Of a stretch of 26,420 bases of DNA, positions 1 through 8,204 are shown in pieces. A program made the translations under genes and the position numbers. Numbering within the stretch: the first letter of the stretch is position 1; every line of letters begins with the position of its first letter. The DNA lies in assembly GCA_002087915.1 (NCBI GenBank), contig LWDP01000066.1, positions 1 through 26,420 on the forward strand. Direction: 5' to 3'. The DNA comes from Enterospora canceri. Lineage: Eukaryota > Microsporidia > Enterocytozoonidae. Below the pieces are notes generated by a model. It searched no databases and was not told the origin of the DNA. It saw only the letters and a list, made by a program, of their open reading frames with translations.

Positions 1-482
1 TTGATCGTGTTGATATCTCGAATTGGATCAATATTGCCGTCAATATGAGTTATTTCTGAGTCAGTGAAGCAACGTACGACCAGAAAAATGCCGTCTACTC
101 TTCTTATGTGTTCTAGAAACTGATTTCCAAGGCCAATGCCTTCTGAAGAACCTTTGACCAGTCCAGCGATGTCTACGATCGTAAGAGTGGCATTACAGAT
201 CTTCTTTGGCTTGTATGTGCTGCTAAGGAACTCAATGCGTTCATCTTCAATCTTGAGAATGCCGTGGTGAGGATCTTTGGTGCAAAATGCAAAATTTTCA
301 GCTCGTACAGCCGAATTGGTCAATGCATTAAACAAGGTGCTCTTTCCAACATTGGGCAGGCCAACTAGGCCAATTGACAGGCCACTTGTTTTGTTTGGCC
401 TGGCAAACAGCTTGACAATCTGCGCCTTGGATGACAATTCTTTTTTGATTGATTTTTTAACATCTTTGAATTCTGTGTTCAT
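1..482 (-). CDS. OLA1: Obg-like ATPase OLA1/YchF, N-terminal part (runs off left edge)
   Basis: This is the first 160 residues of a YchF/OLA1 P-loop NTPase, read on the minus strand from the ATG at 482; the C-terminal part lies outside the window. The G1/Walker A motif GLPNVGKST is at residues 41-49, preceded by a hydrophobic strand. The family blocks DIAGLVKG, GIGLGNQFLEHI and DPIRDI follow in the expected order. The protein begins with about 35 lysine-rich residues before the first G-domain strand, longer than in most YchF proteins. The family binds ATP or GTP and associates with ribosomes in translation and stress control. Unlike most genes here it has no CCC tract before the start, but a TATATAAAT element lies about 23 nt upstream. 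It is divergent from the TFIIF-beta gene. The family call is firm; the cellular role comes from the family. Confidence 0.93.
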   Translation of the reverse strand, partial: MNTEFKDVKKSIKKELSSKAQIVKLFARPNKTSGLSIGLVGLPNVGKSTLFNALTNSAVRAENFAFCTKDPHHGILKIEDERIEFLSSTYKPKKICNATLTIVDIAGLVKGSSEGIGLGNQFLEHIRRVDGIFLVVRCFTDSEITHIDGNIDPIRDINTI

Positions 483-505
483 GAATAAGGCATCACAAGA
501 AAATA

Positions 506-535
506 ATTTATATACAGCTACTGATCAATATTGAT
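506..535 (-). promoter_or_regulatory. Putative TATA-like element and 12-bp palindrome upstream of OLA1
   Basis: On the minus strand TATATAAAT (506-514) sits about 23 nt before the OLA1 ATG. Just beyond it is the perfect palindrome ATCAATATTGAT (524-535). This is a pattern seen in the sequence only; promoter function is inferred from position. Confidence 0.3.
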
Positions 536-591
536 TAAACAGTTACTGCTATTCAATCAGACAGAGTACCTGAAAATATCAGAATTCCAGT

Positions 592-1088
592 ATTGAACCC
601 CAGTTTATGCCTAAGGAAATCAATAGAAATTCAACCAGAGCATTTCTAGTCAAAATGCCAAAGTATCTCAGCAACCAAATAAAGGAATGTCTAGAGAATG
701 AGACAATTGGTCATGTGAAGCTGGATATGACCACATCTGACACAGAAGCAGAAATAAGATTCAATAGAAGATTCAAGCCAAGTCAATACAAGTTTATGCA
801 AAGAAGTATGGGTAAAAAAGACAAACAGGCAGTTTCCTTNATTGAACCCCAGTTTATGCCTAAGGAAATCAATAGAAATTCAACCAGAGCATTTCTAGTC
901 AAAATGCCAAAGTATCTCAGCAACCAAATAAAGGAATGTCTAGAGAATGAGACAATTGGTCATGTGAAGCTGGATATGACCACATCTGACACAGAAGCAG
1001 AAATAAGATTCAATAGAAGATTCAAGCCAAGTCAATACAAGTTTATGCAAAGAAGTATGGGTAAAAAAGACAAACAGGCAGTTTCCTT
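592..1088. repeat. Exact 248-bp duplication around a single N (assembly artefact)
   Basis: Bases 592-839 are repeated exactly as 841-1088, separated only by N at 840. The repeat starts inside the upstream region of TFIIF-beta, so the start codon and its CCCC tract occur twice (607 and 856). An exact copy ending at an N is what two overlapping contig ends look like when scaffolded without merging. The offset is 249 bp (83 codons), so the artefact is invisible in the reading frame. Confidence 0.9.
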
Positions 1089-1512
1089 AGAAGGAAATCG
1101 AATCCCACTCTATGAACTAAGCAGAATGATGACAGTACAACCAGAAATGAATGATGAGTACTTTCAGTTCAAGAGGGCTCTACAACAGACCAGTACACAC
1201 AGTACACGTATGATAAACCATTTTGAACAACTTAAACGTGGTGAGAAATACACGGGTCTTAAGGAGATGGAAGCGCATGCAAGAAAGAAGAAGAGGCAGC
1301 TACAGGAGAAAAAGAGAGAGCGACTCGACAAGTCTGACGCAATTGACGTGTTGTTCAAAGCATTTGAAAAGCACGGGGCATGGACAGTCAAAGACCTGGC
1401 TGACTTCACTGGACAACCTGTTGCGTACATCCAGGAGATTATTGGTGAAATAGCCGTATTGGACAAGAAGGACTACAAAAATACGTACATTTTGAAGAAG
1501 CAGTTTAAGTAG
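856..1512 (+). CDS. TFG2: Transcription initiation factor TFIIF subunit beta
   Basis: This RNA polymerase II initiation factor subunit is 218 aa when read from the second-copy ATG at 856. The open frame seems to begin at 607 only because of the duplication around the N at 840. The N-terminal block has the family signature FLVKMPKYLSNQ (residues 13-24). The middle is highly charged (about 130-160). The C-terminal winged helix (about 161-218) reads DVLFKAFEKHGAWTVKDL, then QPVAYIQEII and a final KNTYILKKQFK, close to the RAP30/Tfg2 DNA-binding domain. Human RAP30 is about 250 aa, so this is near full length. CCCC lies 5 nt before the ATG. It is the first of three consecutive plus-strand genes. 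Confidence 0.92.
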   Translation: MPKEINRNSTRAFLVKMPKYLSNQIKECLENETIGHVKLDMTTSDTEAEIRFNRRFKPSQYKFMQRSMGKKDKQAVSLEGNRIPLYELSRMMTVQPEMNDEYFQFKRALQQTSTHSTRMINHFEQLKRGEKYTGLKEMEAHARKKKRQLQEKKRERLDKSDAIDVLFKAFEKHGAWTVKDLADFTGQPVAYIQEIIGEIAVLDKKDYKNTYILKKQFK

Positions 1513-1555
1513 GTTGAAGAATAAGCGTAAAAAAGCAAACAAACTTTTAGCCCCG

Positions 1556-4342
1556 ATGAAAATGAGAAAGCACCTCCAAAAACTGCTGATCAGCCGATTG
1601 GCTTCCAAAAGAATCACCCCAAGGCAATTTAGGGCTGCTATGAAGAAGCATAGCAAAAGAGAGGAAACATCAAAGAACTACAATTTATACGGTACAATAA
1701 AGGCACACAATGGTCCAGTTGAGCGTGTTGTACCAAATCACTCGTTCAACAAAACATTCATAATTTCAGGTGGAATGGATGGGCTAATAAAAATATTTGA
1801 CATTGACAAACAGCTCCTGATTGTCACATTGTACGGCCACACGTGTCATGTGATTGATATTTGCATCCATTCGAGCGGGAAATACATCGCATCAGCCGAT
1901 GTGAATGGCACAGTACTAGTTCATGAGTATTACAAGTATAATGAAAAAGACTGCTTCAAACTGATCAACAAGTTTGATCTGGGTGACGAAATACTCTTCT
2001 GTGAGTTTGTGAAGGGATTTGCGTATTCTGAGACCACGTCAATTGATCTAGTTGCGAAAGTAGACAGCAGATACGAAACAAAAGAAAAGCCTCATGAAAT
2101 GATAGCATTGACTGCTGGTGGCAATTTGGTTTATTTGGACATTTTCAAAGACGAGGAGATCTACAGAAATACAGCACTGACTGGACACGGAATAAAGGCC
2201 ATCTGCATTACTGATGGTGGCAGATACCTCTTCTGTGGAGGAAGATGGCCTTATCTTGCCTTATACGATGTCTATGATCCAGAAAGCATGATTTTATTAG
2301 AAGACTTCAGGATAGAGAATAATTCAATTCTTTATATTGAGAATATTGCAGCAGCAAAGAACGTCTTCAAGGTGGCTACATCTCACAACAGTATAGTATC
2401 AATCTATCAATATTTGAACAAGAAAATCAGAAAGTACACTATTGAAGCCACTGAATTCAACAACACTAACCAAATGTACGTCTTCAGAATATCATTTCTA
2501 GCAAATGGCCTATTGGTTATTCTAGGAAGTGACAAAATAGTCAGGATCTACGAGGACGATATGTTGCTTTGTTTGGCTGATGGAATTGGTCTTGGATCAA
2601 TTTACACGCACCCATCAGAAGATATTTTTGTGATTGAAACAGAAAATGATCTGACTTTCTACCAGGTCATAAATCACAGGCAGAGATACAAAATAGTCAA
2701 AATCCATACAATTCGACTAACAATATCAGTTAATGACTGTGTATTCTCAAATAATGGCCAGTATTTTATAGCAAGTGATGATACTGGTGCAATAACATCA
2801 TACAAATTGAATTTCACAGGAAGAAGCACAAACACAGTTCAGTTTTTCAGGCAAGATCTGCTGTGCAATTCCAATAACAGTGCAGTTGTGCACGAATTGG
2901 TGAGAAAGAGAATGAAAAATGAAGATGTGAGAGACGAAGTCTACGAAATAATGAAGATGGATGGGATTGGTGAGTTGGAATATGATGGCAATATTGATGT
3001 AATGATAAATAGGTTGATTTATTCAGAAACAGTCGACACGAATAGAAAGAATAGTTGGTGGTACAGTACAGCGTATGAAGAGACTCAAAAGGAGATCAAT
3101 ATGGCGTGGATTACAGAAAATAGGGCAGCTAAACACATGAGTGCGTATAAGATCAAGTTTGAAAGATCAGATCAGAGTGAAAAGGATATCAGTAGTGAAA
3201 CAAGTGAATTTAAGGAGACGAGTGTACAGGAAGTACTCAAACAGACGACCATTGGTGGACGTAATTTCATAGAATCATCCAGTTGTGAAGAGATTCCATC
3301 TAAACCAGTTCTAAGAAGAGATGCCAGAAGAATTCTGGAGAATGACGTCATTGGTGGGATGAATCACAGGGTGATGACCAGAAGGCAGTTGATCGAAGAA
3401 GACGCCTTGGCGAATTTGAAAAATTTTGGAGACCTGGAACAGATGGAACAAAATGCAGAAGAATCAGCAAAGAGGATTCTGATTGATGAGAACAGGAAGG
3501 AAGCAGTAGAGACGGCTGATATCTATAAGAAGAAGGAGAAGGATACACTAGCATCTCTGATAGACAAGGCACCATTCAAGAAAAGTAGGAAACTGATTGA
3601 GAAAGTTAGGTCAACGAGCAATACGGAAGAGACTGAGATACAGGCTGAGAAGTTAGAGAGAGTTGAGCACATTGAAAGATGGTTTGACAACTTGCAGTTC
3701 AACAAGAAGGATGAAATCTACCTGGATAACAAAAGACTAAAACAATTTGCACTGGATGAAAAGAGGATAAAGACGAAGACTGATATTAAGACGGGCTATT
3801 ATACCATAGAAGAGATAGAAGTAGCCAAATTGTACTATCAGAATGAAGAAAGTGCACCAGGTGAAGATGTGCCACATATAAAATACATTAAGCTTACATT
3901 GCATAAAAATGGGAAAACATTCAAAAACATCTCATTCTACGAAAATGGGCTCTATGGAATTGCATGTCTGAAACGACAACATGAGAACTACAAGGAGTAC
4001 GAGATAGTCACAATTGCAGGAACAGAGATCAGAGGAATGATAGACAGAATAGATGGATGTAGGATTCAGGTTTGTGACGAGTGGTTCACCCAGTCAGAAA
4101 TTTATTGCGGAAACAAGAACCTTGATTTGTCAAAATATCTGGTTGAAAAGGAAGTGGAGTTCAATACACCATTCTACTACATCAATTACGAGAGAATTAA
4201 CACAAGAATTCGTAATGGACTCTACAGGAACAAGGATGACTTGGTCAGAGACATCAATCAGTTATTTTATAAGAGTAAGGAGTTAGAGAGTTCATTTTAT
4301 GATGATATTAAAGCAAATAGAGATAAGATATTGGATGAATAG
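1556..4342 (+). CDS. WD40-repeat protein, BRWD/PHIP-like, with degenerate C-terminal bromodomain-like region
   Basis: The protein is 928 aa from the ATG at 1556, chosen because CCCC lies 1 nt before it; an upstream TTG in frame (1514) is less likely. The N-terminal half is a WD40 propeller (for example NLYGTIKAHNGPVERV, then LIKIFDIDKQLL and LYGHTCHVIDICIHSSGKYI). Straight after it is the stretch TNTVQFFRQDLL, which resembles the EQFFHTDYRPL segment after the propeller in BRWD/PHIP. A charged helical region follows (about 500-740). The last 160 residues resemble the BRWD/PHIP cryptic Tudor-like plus first bromodomain layout (INTRIRNGLYRNKDDLVRDI near the end), but the bromodomain is short and eroded. 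Those family proteins bind chromatin. The WD40 call is strong; the BRWD/PHIP assignment is a moderate inference from weak similarity. Confidence 0.6.
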   Translation: MKMRKHLQKLLISRLASKRITPRQFRAAMKKHSKREETSKNYNLYGTIKAHNGPVERVVPNHSFNKTFIISGGMDGLIKIFDIDKQLLIVTLYGHTCHVIDICIHSSGKYIASADVNGTVLVHEYYKYNEKDCFKLINKFDLGDEILFCEFVKGFAYSETTSIDLVAKVDSRYETKEKPHEMIALTAGGNLVYLDIFKDEEIYRNTALTGHGIKAICITDGGRYLFCGGRWPYLALYDVYDPESMILLEDFRIENNSILYIENIAAAKNVFKVATSHNSIVSIYQYLNKKIRKYTIEATEFNNTNQMYVFRISFLANGLLVILGSDKIVRIYEDDMLLCLADGIGLGSIYTHPSEDIFVIETENDLTFYQVINHRQRYKIVKIHTIRLTISVNDCVFSNNGQYFIASDDTGAITSYKLNFTGRSTNTVQFFRQDLLCNSNNSAVVHELVRKRMKNEDVRDEVYEIMKMDGIGELEYDGNIDVMINRLIYSETVDTNRKNSWWYSTAYEETQKEINMAWITENRAAKHMSAYKIKFERSDQSEKDISSETSEFKETSVQEVLKQTTIGGRNFIESSSCEEIPSKPVLRRDARRILENDVIGGMNHRVMTRRQLIEEDALANLKNFGDLEQMEQNAEESAKRILIDENRKEAVETADIYKKKEKDTLASLIDKAPFKKSRKLIEKVRSTSNTEETEIQAEKLERVEHIERWFDNLQFNKKDEIYLDNKRLKQFALDEKRIKTKTDIKTGYYTIEEIEVAKLYYQNEESAPGEDVPHIKYIKLTLHKNGKTFKNISFYENGLYGIACLKRQHENYKEYEIVTIAGTEIRGMIDRIDGCRIQVCDEWFTQSEIYCGNKNLDLSKYLVEKEVEFNTPFYYINYERINTRIRNGLYRNKDDLVRDINQLFYKSKELESSFYDDIKANRDKILDE

Positions 4343-4411
4343 CATCATACAGTCACTAAATTATCAAATCAATTTCTTGGTAAAATTGTTCTGTTTATTG
4401 ACCCCAAGGCA

Positions 4412-6529
4412 ATGCCAAAAAGCTATTCAAATTCTGAATTTCAGGAAGGGATTTTAGCGAAGCTGAAGAATGAACAGAGCAGAGTATTCAGGAATAAGAG
4501 TGAGAAACACAACTACATTGCAATTGTACTCAATGGACTCAAGCGTGAGTTAACGTCTGAGAAGAATAATGAGAGCATAATGGATTTTATTATTCAGATT
4601 ATTGAAGCATCAAGAGAAATGGATCCAATTCTGCTTGACAAATACATATTGAATATTCTAAACATCAAATACAGTAATAATTTGGTGAAATACATCACTA
4701 GGTTTGATAAGAATGTAGAGACAGCATTGCAGGTATTGAAATACAAACAAAAGATAATCAAAGAGGAGGATTTATTAGAATTTACGCACATGAACAAAGA
4801 GATACTGAAGAAGAATACTAAAGGAGTGTTGAGAAAGAATGAGGATGGATACATTGCGGTGGACGTACTAAATGAGTTAAAGAGACTCTATAATAGGTTG
4901 AAAGAACAGAAAGATAAGGAACGAGTGATAAGCACAGAATTCAAAAACTATTTTCAGAAAGTGGAGTTAAAGAGAAACCTGACAGCAGCAGAGATAACAA
5001 CAAGTGTTCTGGAAGCAAAAGAATTGGTATGGAATAAGTTTGAAGTGTATGAAGAGAATACAATGGTGAGTTTGATTTTATTGGAACTCAATGAAAATAA
5101 GCTGGTTTCAAAGGATTACAGTACAAGGGTATTTGCAAATAAGTTGCTGAATTTATTCTACAATGCATTGGCATTCATAGAGAAATGTGAAACATACAAC
5201 GCAATAGCATGTTTGATGGAAATCAAGAAGTCAGGTTGTTTGGATGCATTTGTACACGAATTAGTAGGTTACGTCTACTTCATGAATTTGAAATACAAGG
5301 AAGCACAACACTACATCATAGAATTCAAGTCAGGTGGCCTCTATTTCAGGGAAATTGCACTATTTTTGGATAGAATTGCAGCTAAACCAGCACCATGTTC
5401 CCAAATAACAATACGCATAAATATGAGTCAAATTAAGCTTAATAAGCATAAAATGAAATTACATAAGCATTTATGCTATACCAGAAACACACCAAATGAC
5501 ATTTTGCAGAAGTACACGACAGTAGACGAGACGTACGTCTCCAAAAGCATCTCAGGTCGTTACAACCTGCTCTACTTCTATCTGTACCAGAATGACCTCT
5601 TTGTGCTGAATTGCTACGATATGTCCACGATTCTTCTCTATCCAGCATTTGACAATTTCTTAGGCGAATTCAACGAGATCTTTGCCCAAAACAGACACAT
5701 TCTCAAAACAGTCAAAGACAAAGAAATCTGGTGGAAAAAGAGGAATGAAATCAACACCGCCTTGCAGAAATTGCTTACCAAAATCAAACACCCTTCACTC
5801 TCCCTCAAATCCAATACAACCAAATGCTACTTCATGCTTGAAGGTGTCCTCTCCAGAATACCATTTGAGTCCATCTTCTACCGTTCCACCACAATCAGGG
5901 AAATCTACAGAATTCTTGATATCAGAGACCTGGCTTCTGTCCACTTTGACAAGTGTGATCTTAGATCAGATTCCTTCTACCTGATTGATCCACAGAACAA
6001 CCTGTCTCGTACCAGACAAGTCATCCAGAACTATTTGAGCAGCACCAAAATAGAAGGCGGTGTTGTTGGCCGCGCCCTTGATGAAAATGAGAACGATCAC
6101 CTGAATCGCAGCAAAACATTCATGTACTTTGGCCATGGCACTGGTAGAAAATACTACAAAATCAGGACCAAATCAGAACTGCAATTTGTGCATCTCTTTG
6201 GATGCTCATCAGTCAAAACACAGTCCTATTACAATGCACTGATCAATAGGAATCAATCAGAAATTGGACACAATTTATTTCTAGATGACATCGATCTGAC
6301 CAAATTGGTTGAATTCACCAATAACGGCCATCTTCTCACAATTTACAGGCACAAATTGGTCGTAGGCTGCCTATGGGACGTAACAGACGTGGACTTGGAC
6401 TCCTTCGCCCTCAGATTCCTAGGCAGCCTGGAACAGTCTCATTCTGCCCCATACGACCTGAATCAACACCGCCAATGCTGCAGAATGCAATTCATCAACG
6501 GCTGTGCAATTGTGGTCTACAAAAGTTGA
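4412..6529 (+). CDS. ESP1: Separase (caspase-like cysteine protease of anaphase), compact form
   Basis: Separase cleaves the cohesin kleisin at anaphase. This 705-residue protein has the catalytic histidine in YFGHGTGRKYY (His575) and the catalytic cysteine in HLFGCSSVK (Cys598). The family block GCLWDVTDVDLDSF follows about 55 residues later. The N-terminal 400 residues are helical and unassigned. Animal and yeast separases exceed 1600 residues, so the helical scaffold is greatly reduced. The His-Cys spacing of 23 residues is slightly shorter than the 26 in yeast and human. The start at 4412 follows CCCC by 6 nt. The 5' part is purine-rich on the coding strand and the catalytic part richer in C. 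It converges on DBP2 with a 52-bp gap. Confidence 0.92.
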   Translation: MPKSYSNSEFQEGILAKLKNEQSRVFRNKSEKHNYIAIVLNGLKRELTSEKNNESIMDFIIQIIEASREMDPILLDKYILNILNIKYSNNLVKYITRFDKNVETALQVLKYKQKIIKEEDLLEFTHMNKEILKKNTKGVLRKNEDGYIAVDVLNELKRLYNRLKEQKDKERVISTEFKNYFQKVELKRNLTAAEITTSVLEAKELVWNKFEVYEENTMVSLILLELNENKLVSKDYSTRVFANKLLNLFYNALAFIEKCETYNAIACLMEIKKSGCLDAFVHELVGYVYFMNLKYKEAQHYIIEFKSGGLYFREIALFLDRIAAKPAPCSQITIRINMSQIKLNKHKMKLHKHLCYTRNTPNDILQKYTTVDETYVSKSISGRYNLLYFYLYQNDLFVLNCYDMSTILLYPAFDNFLGEFNEIFAQNRHILKTVKDKEIWWKKRNEINTALQKLLTKIKHPSLSLKSNTTKCYFMLEGVLSRIPFESIFYRSTTIREIYRILDIRDLASVHFDKCDLRSDSFYLIDPQNNLSRTRQVIQNYLSSTKIEGGVVGRALDENENDHLNRSKTFMYFGHGTGRKYYKIRTKSELQFVHLFGCSSVKTQSYYNALINRNQSEIGHNLFLDDIDLTKLVEFTNNGHLLTIYRHKLVVGCLWDVTDVDLDSFALRFLGSLEQSHSAPYDLNQHRQCCRMQFINGCAIVVYKS

Positions 6530-6581
6530 TCAACCACCCTTTGCTAGTGAATTTGCTAGTGAACTAGTTTTAATGATAACA

Positions 6582-8039
6582 TCAGTAGTAATCTCGTGAA
6601 TTGGTTCTGCCAGAAGAGTATCCACCTCTGCCACGGCTGTATCGGTCGTATCGTGACCTGCTGCTTCCACCGCTTCTCTGTGCAATCTCCTCCATCTCCC
6701 TCGGTATCTCCACGTTGCTCTTCTTCAGAATTTCGATGAATTTACGAGCCAGCGTACTGTCCTCTTCTGGGCTGAACATCGTGTACGCGTATCCCTTCTC
6801 CTCTGATCCACGAGCAGTACGTCCCACCCTATGAACGTAGTCCTCCAAGTTGTGGGGCAAATCGTAGTTCACGACCATCCTGATCTCCTTCACGTCCAGT
6901 CCCCTTGCAGCCACGTCAGTTGCAATGAGAACTGGATCGCGTCCTCGCTTGAAGTTGTCGAATATCGCATCCCTGGCGCCCTGTGATTTGTCACCGTGCA
7001 AGGCAGTGGCCCCAAATCGCTCTCTTCTGAGCTCCCTTTCGAGCCTGTCACACGTCATCTTCCTGTTGCAGAATATGAGCACTCTTTCTGCCCTATAATC
7101 CTGCAAAATGTAGAGCAGCTTCTTCATTTTGTCGTGGACTGAAACCACCTCCACGTTCTGCACGATCTTCTTGTTCACCTCCAGCTCCTCGCTTCCTATC
7201 ACGACCTGAATGGCGTCCCTGCTCGTGTATCGATACGCAAGCTCCTTCACCTCCTTTGGCCACGTTGCTGACCACATCAGTGTCTGTCTTCCTGGATTAG
7301 TTTGTGGAACTATCTCATTCAGCTGTGGCTCAAATCCCATATCAAGCATTCTGTCTGCCTCGTCAAGAACAAGGAAGGTGGTTCGACCCAATGGGCAGAA
7401 TCCCTGTTTGTGGAGGTCGATGAGTCTTCCAGGTGTAGCAACAAGAATTTCAACTCCTTCCCTAAGTGCCTTCTTTTGCGGGCCGGCAGAGGCACCGCCG
7501 TAGACGCAGTGCGATCGGATGTTTCTGAAGCATCCGAGGCGGCACAGCTCGTTCGCCACCGTCTCAATTTGCGTAGCCAGCTCCCTCGTTGGTGCCAGCA
7601 CCACCGCAATGGGACCGTCATTTGGTCTCAGGGCTGGCTGAGCTGCTGCATGCGTAAACGCAGGAAGCAGGAACGAGAGGGTCTTTCCTGACCCAGTGGC
7701 CGCTATTCCAATCATGTCTCGCCCAGAAAGTGCCATTGGCCACCCCTGGGCCTGAATGCTTGTTGGCTTCTCATACCGCTTCTGGTTCTCAAAATAATCA
7801 ACCACGTCGCGATCGAACCCACAGTCTCGAAACGACGCAGATGGCGCTGGGATGTTGTTTCCAGTTATTTTCATTTCGTTTGCTGTTCTGAACTTCTCAA
7901 CGTCTTCCGGACTCATCTCTGAGTTCGTACGAAGGAAGTTCTTCTCGAAGTTGGTGATTGGCGCATTTGGTTTTCCCATTGGCTCAACGTATCCGTATCC
8001 GCCTCGGTCTCCGTAACGATCACTTCTACCATAACCCAT
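6582..8039 (-). CDS. DBP2: DEAD-box ATP-dependent RNA helicase, DBP2/DDX5 subfamily
   Basis: The 485-aa protein carries the full DEAD-box set: Q motif around Gln96, Walker A AATGSGKT (113-120), PTRELA (150-155), TPGR (202-205), DEAD (226-229), SAT (257-259), TDVAARGLD (374-382) and HRVGRTAR (403-410). The subfamily call rests on the N-terminal NNIPAPSASF stretch, the QGWPMALSGRDMIGIA block and the SATWPKEV motif, together with Arg/Gly/Tyr-rich tails at both ends, as in Dbp2/DDX5. The role in that family is ATP-driven RNA remodelling in transcription, mRNP assembly and rRNA processing, mainly nuclear. The start at 8039 is preceded by AAATTTTACCCACG, the same element found before uS15. The high-GC third positions fit a highly expressed gene. 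Confidence 0.96.
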   Translation of the reverse strand: MGYGRSDRYGDRGGYGYVEPMGKPNAPITNFEKNFLRTNSEMSPEDVEKFRTANEMKITGNNIPAPSASFRDCGFDRDVVDYFENQKRYEKPTSIQAQGWPMALSGRDMIGIAATGSGKTLSFLLPAFTHAAAQPALRPNDGPIAVVLAPTRELATQIETVANELCRLGCFRNIRSHCVYGGASAGPQKKALREGVEILVATPGRLIDLHKQGFCPLGRTTFLVLDEADRMLDMGFEPQLNEIVPQTNPGRQTLMWSATWPKEVKELAYRYTSRDAIQVVIGSEELEVNKKIVQNVEVVSVHDKMKKLLYILQDYRAERVLIFCNRKMTCDRLERELRRERFGATALHGDKSQGARDAIFDNFKRGRDPVLIATDVAARGLDVKEIRMVVNYDLPHNLEDYVHRVGRTARGSEEKGYAYTMFSPEEDSTLARKFIEILKKSNVEIPREMEEIAQRSGGSSRSRYDRYSRGRGGYSSGRTNSRDYY

Positions 8040-8055
8040 TCGTGGGTAAAATTTT
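8040..8055 (-). promoter_or_regulatory. AAATTT + CCC start-region element of DBP2
   Basis: Directly before the DBP2 ATG, the minus strand reads AAAATTTTACCCACGA. The uS15 gene has AAATTTTACCCACGT at the same distance from its ATG (12471-12485). AAATTT-like and CCC-like signals close to start codons are known from microsporidian genomes, with transcripts starting very near the ATG. Confidence 0.65.
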
Positions 8056-8204
8056 GCACATTTTTTAAGTATTTGATCAGCTGAAATTAACTGAATTGAG
8101 TGGCTGTCTTCCGTGGCAGTGGCAGAGAGGCCAATTCACCTGCATCACCCTCTTTAATCTCGTTAATCTGCCCAACAAAACAACTATTGGATTTCACCCA
8201 TTTA

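Noticed and set aside
607..1512. A TFIIF-beta protein with a genuine internal tandem repeat (301 aa)
   Set aside because: The repeat is exact to the base, starts in the untranslated region, and the copies abut a single N. Two unmerged contig ends explain it better.
1514..1555. Earlier TTG start for the WD40 gene, nearly touching the TFIIF-beta stop
   Set aside because: CCCC lies directly before the ATG at 1556, as for most genes here, and TTG starts are not expected in this organism.
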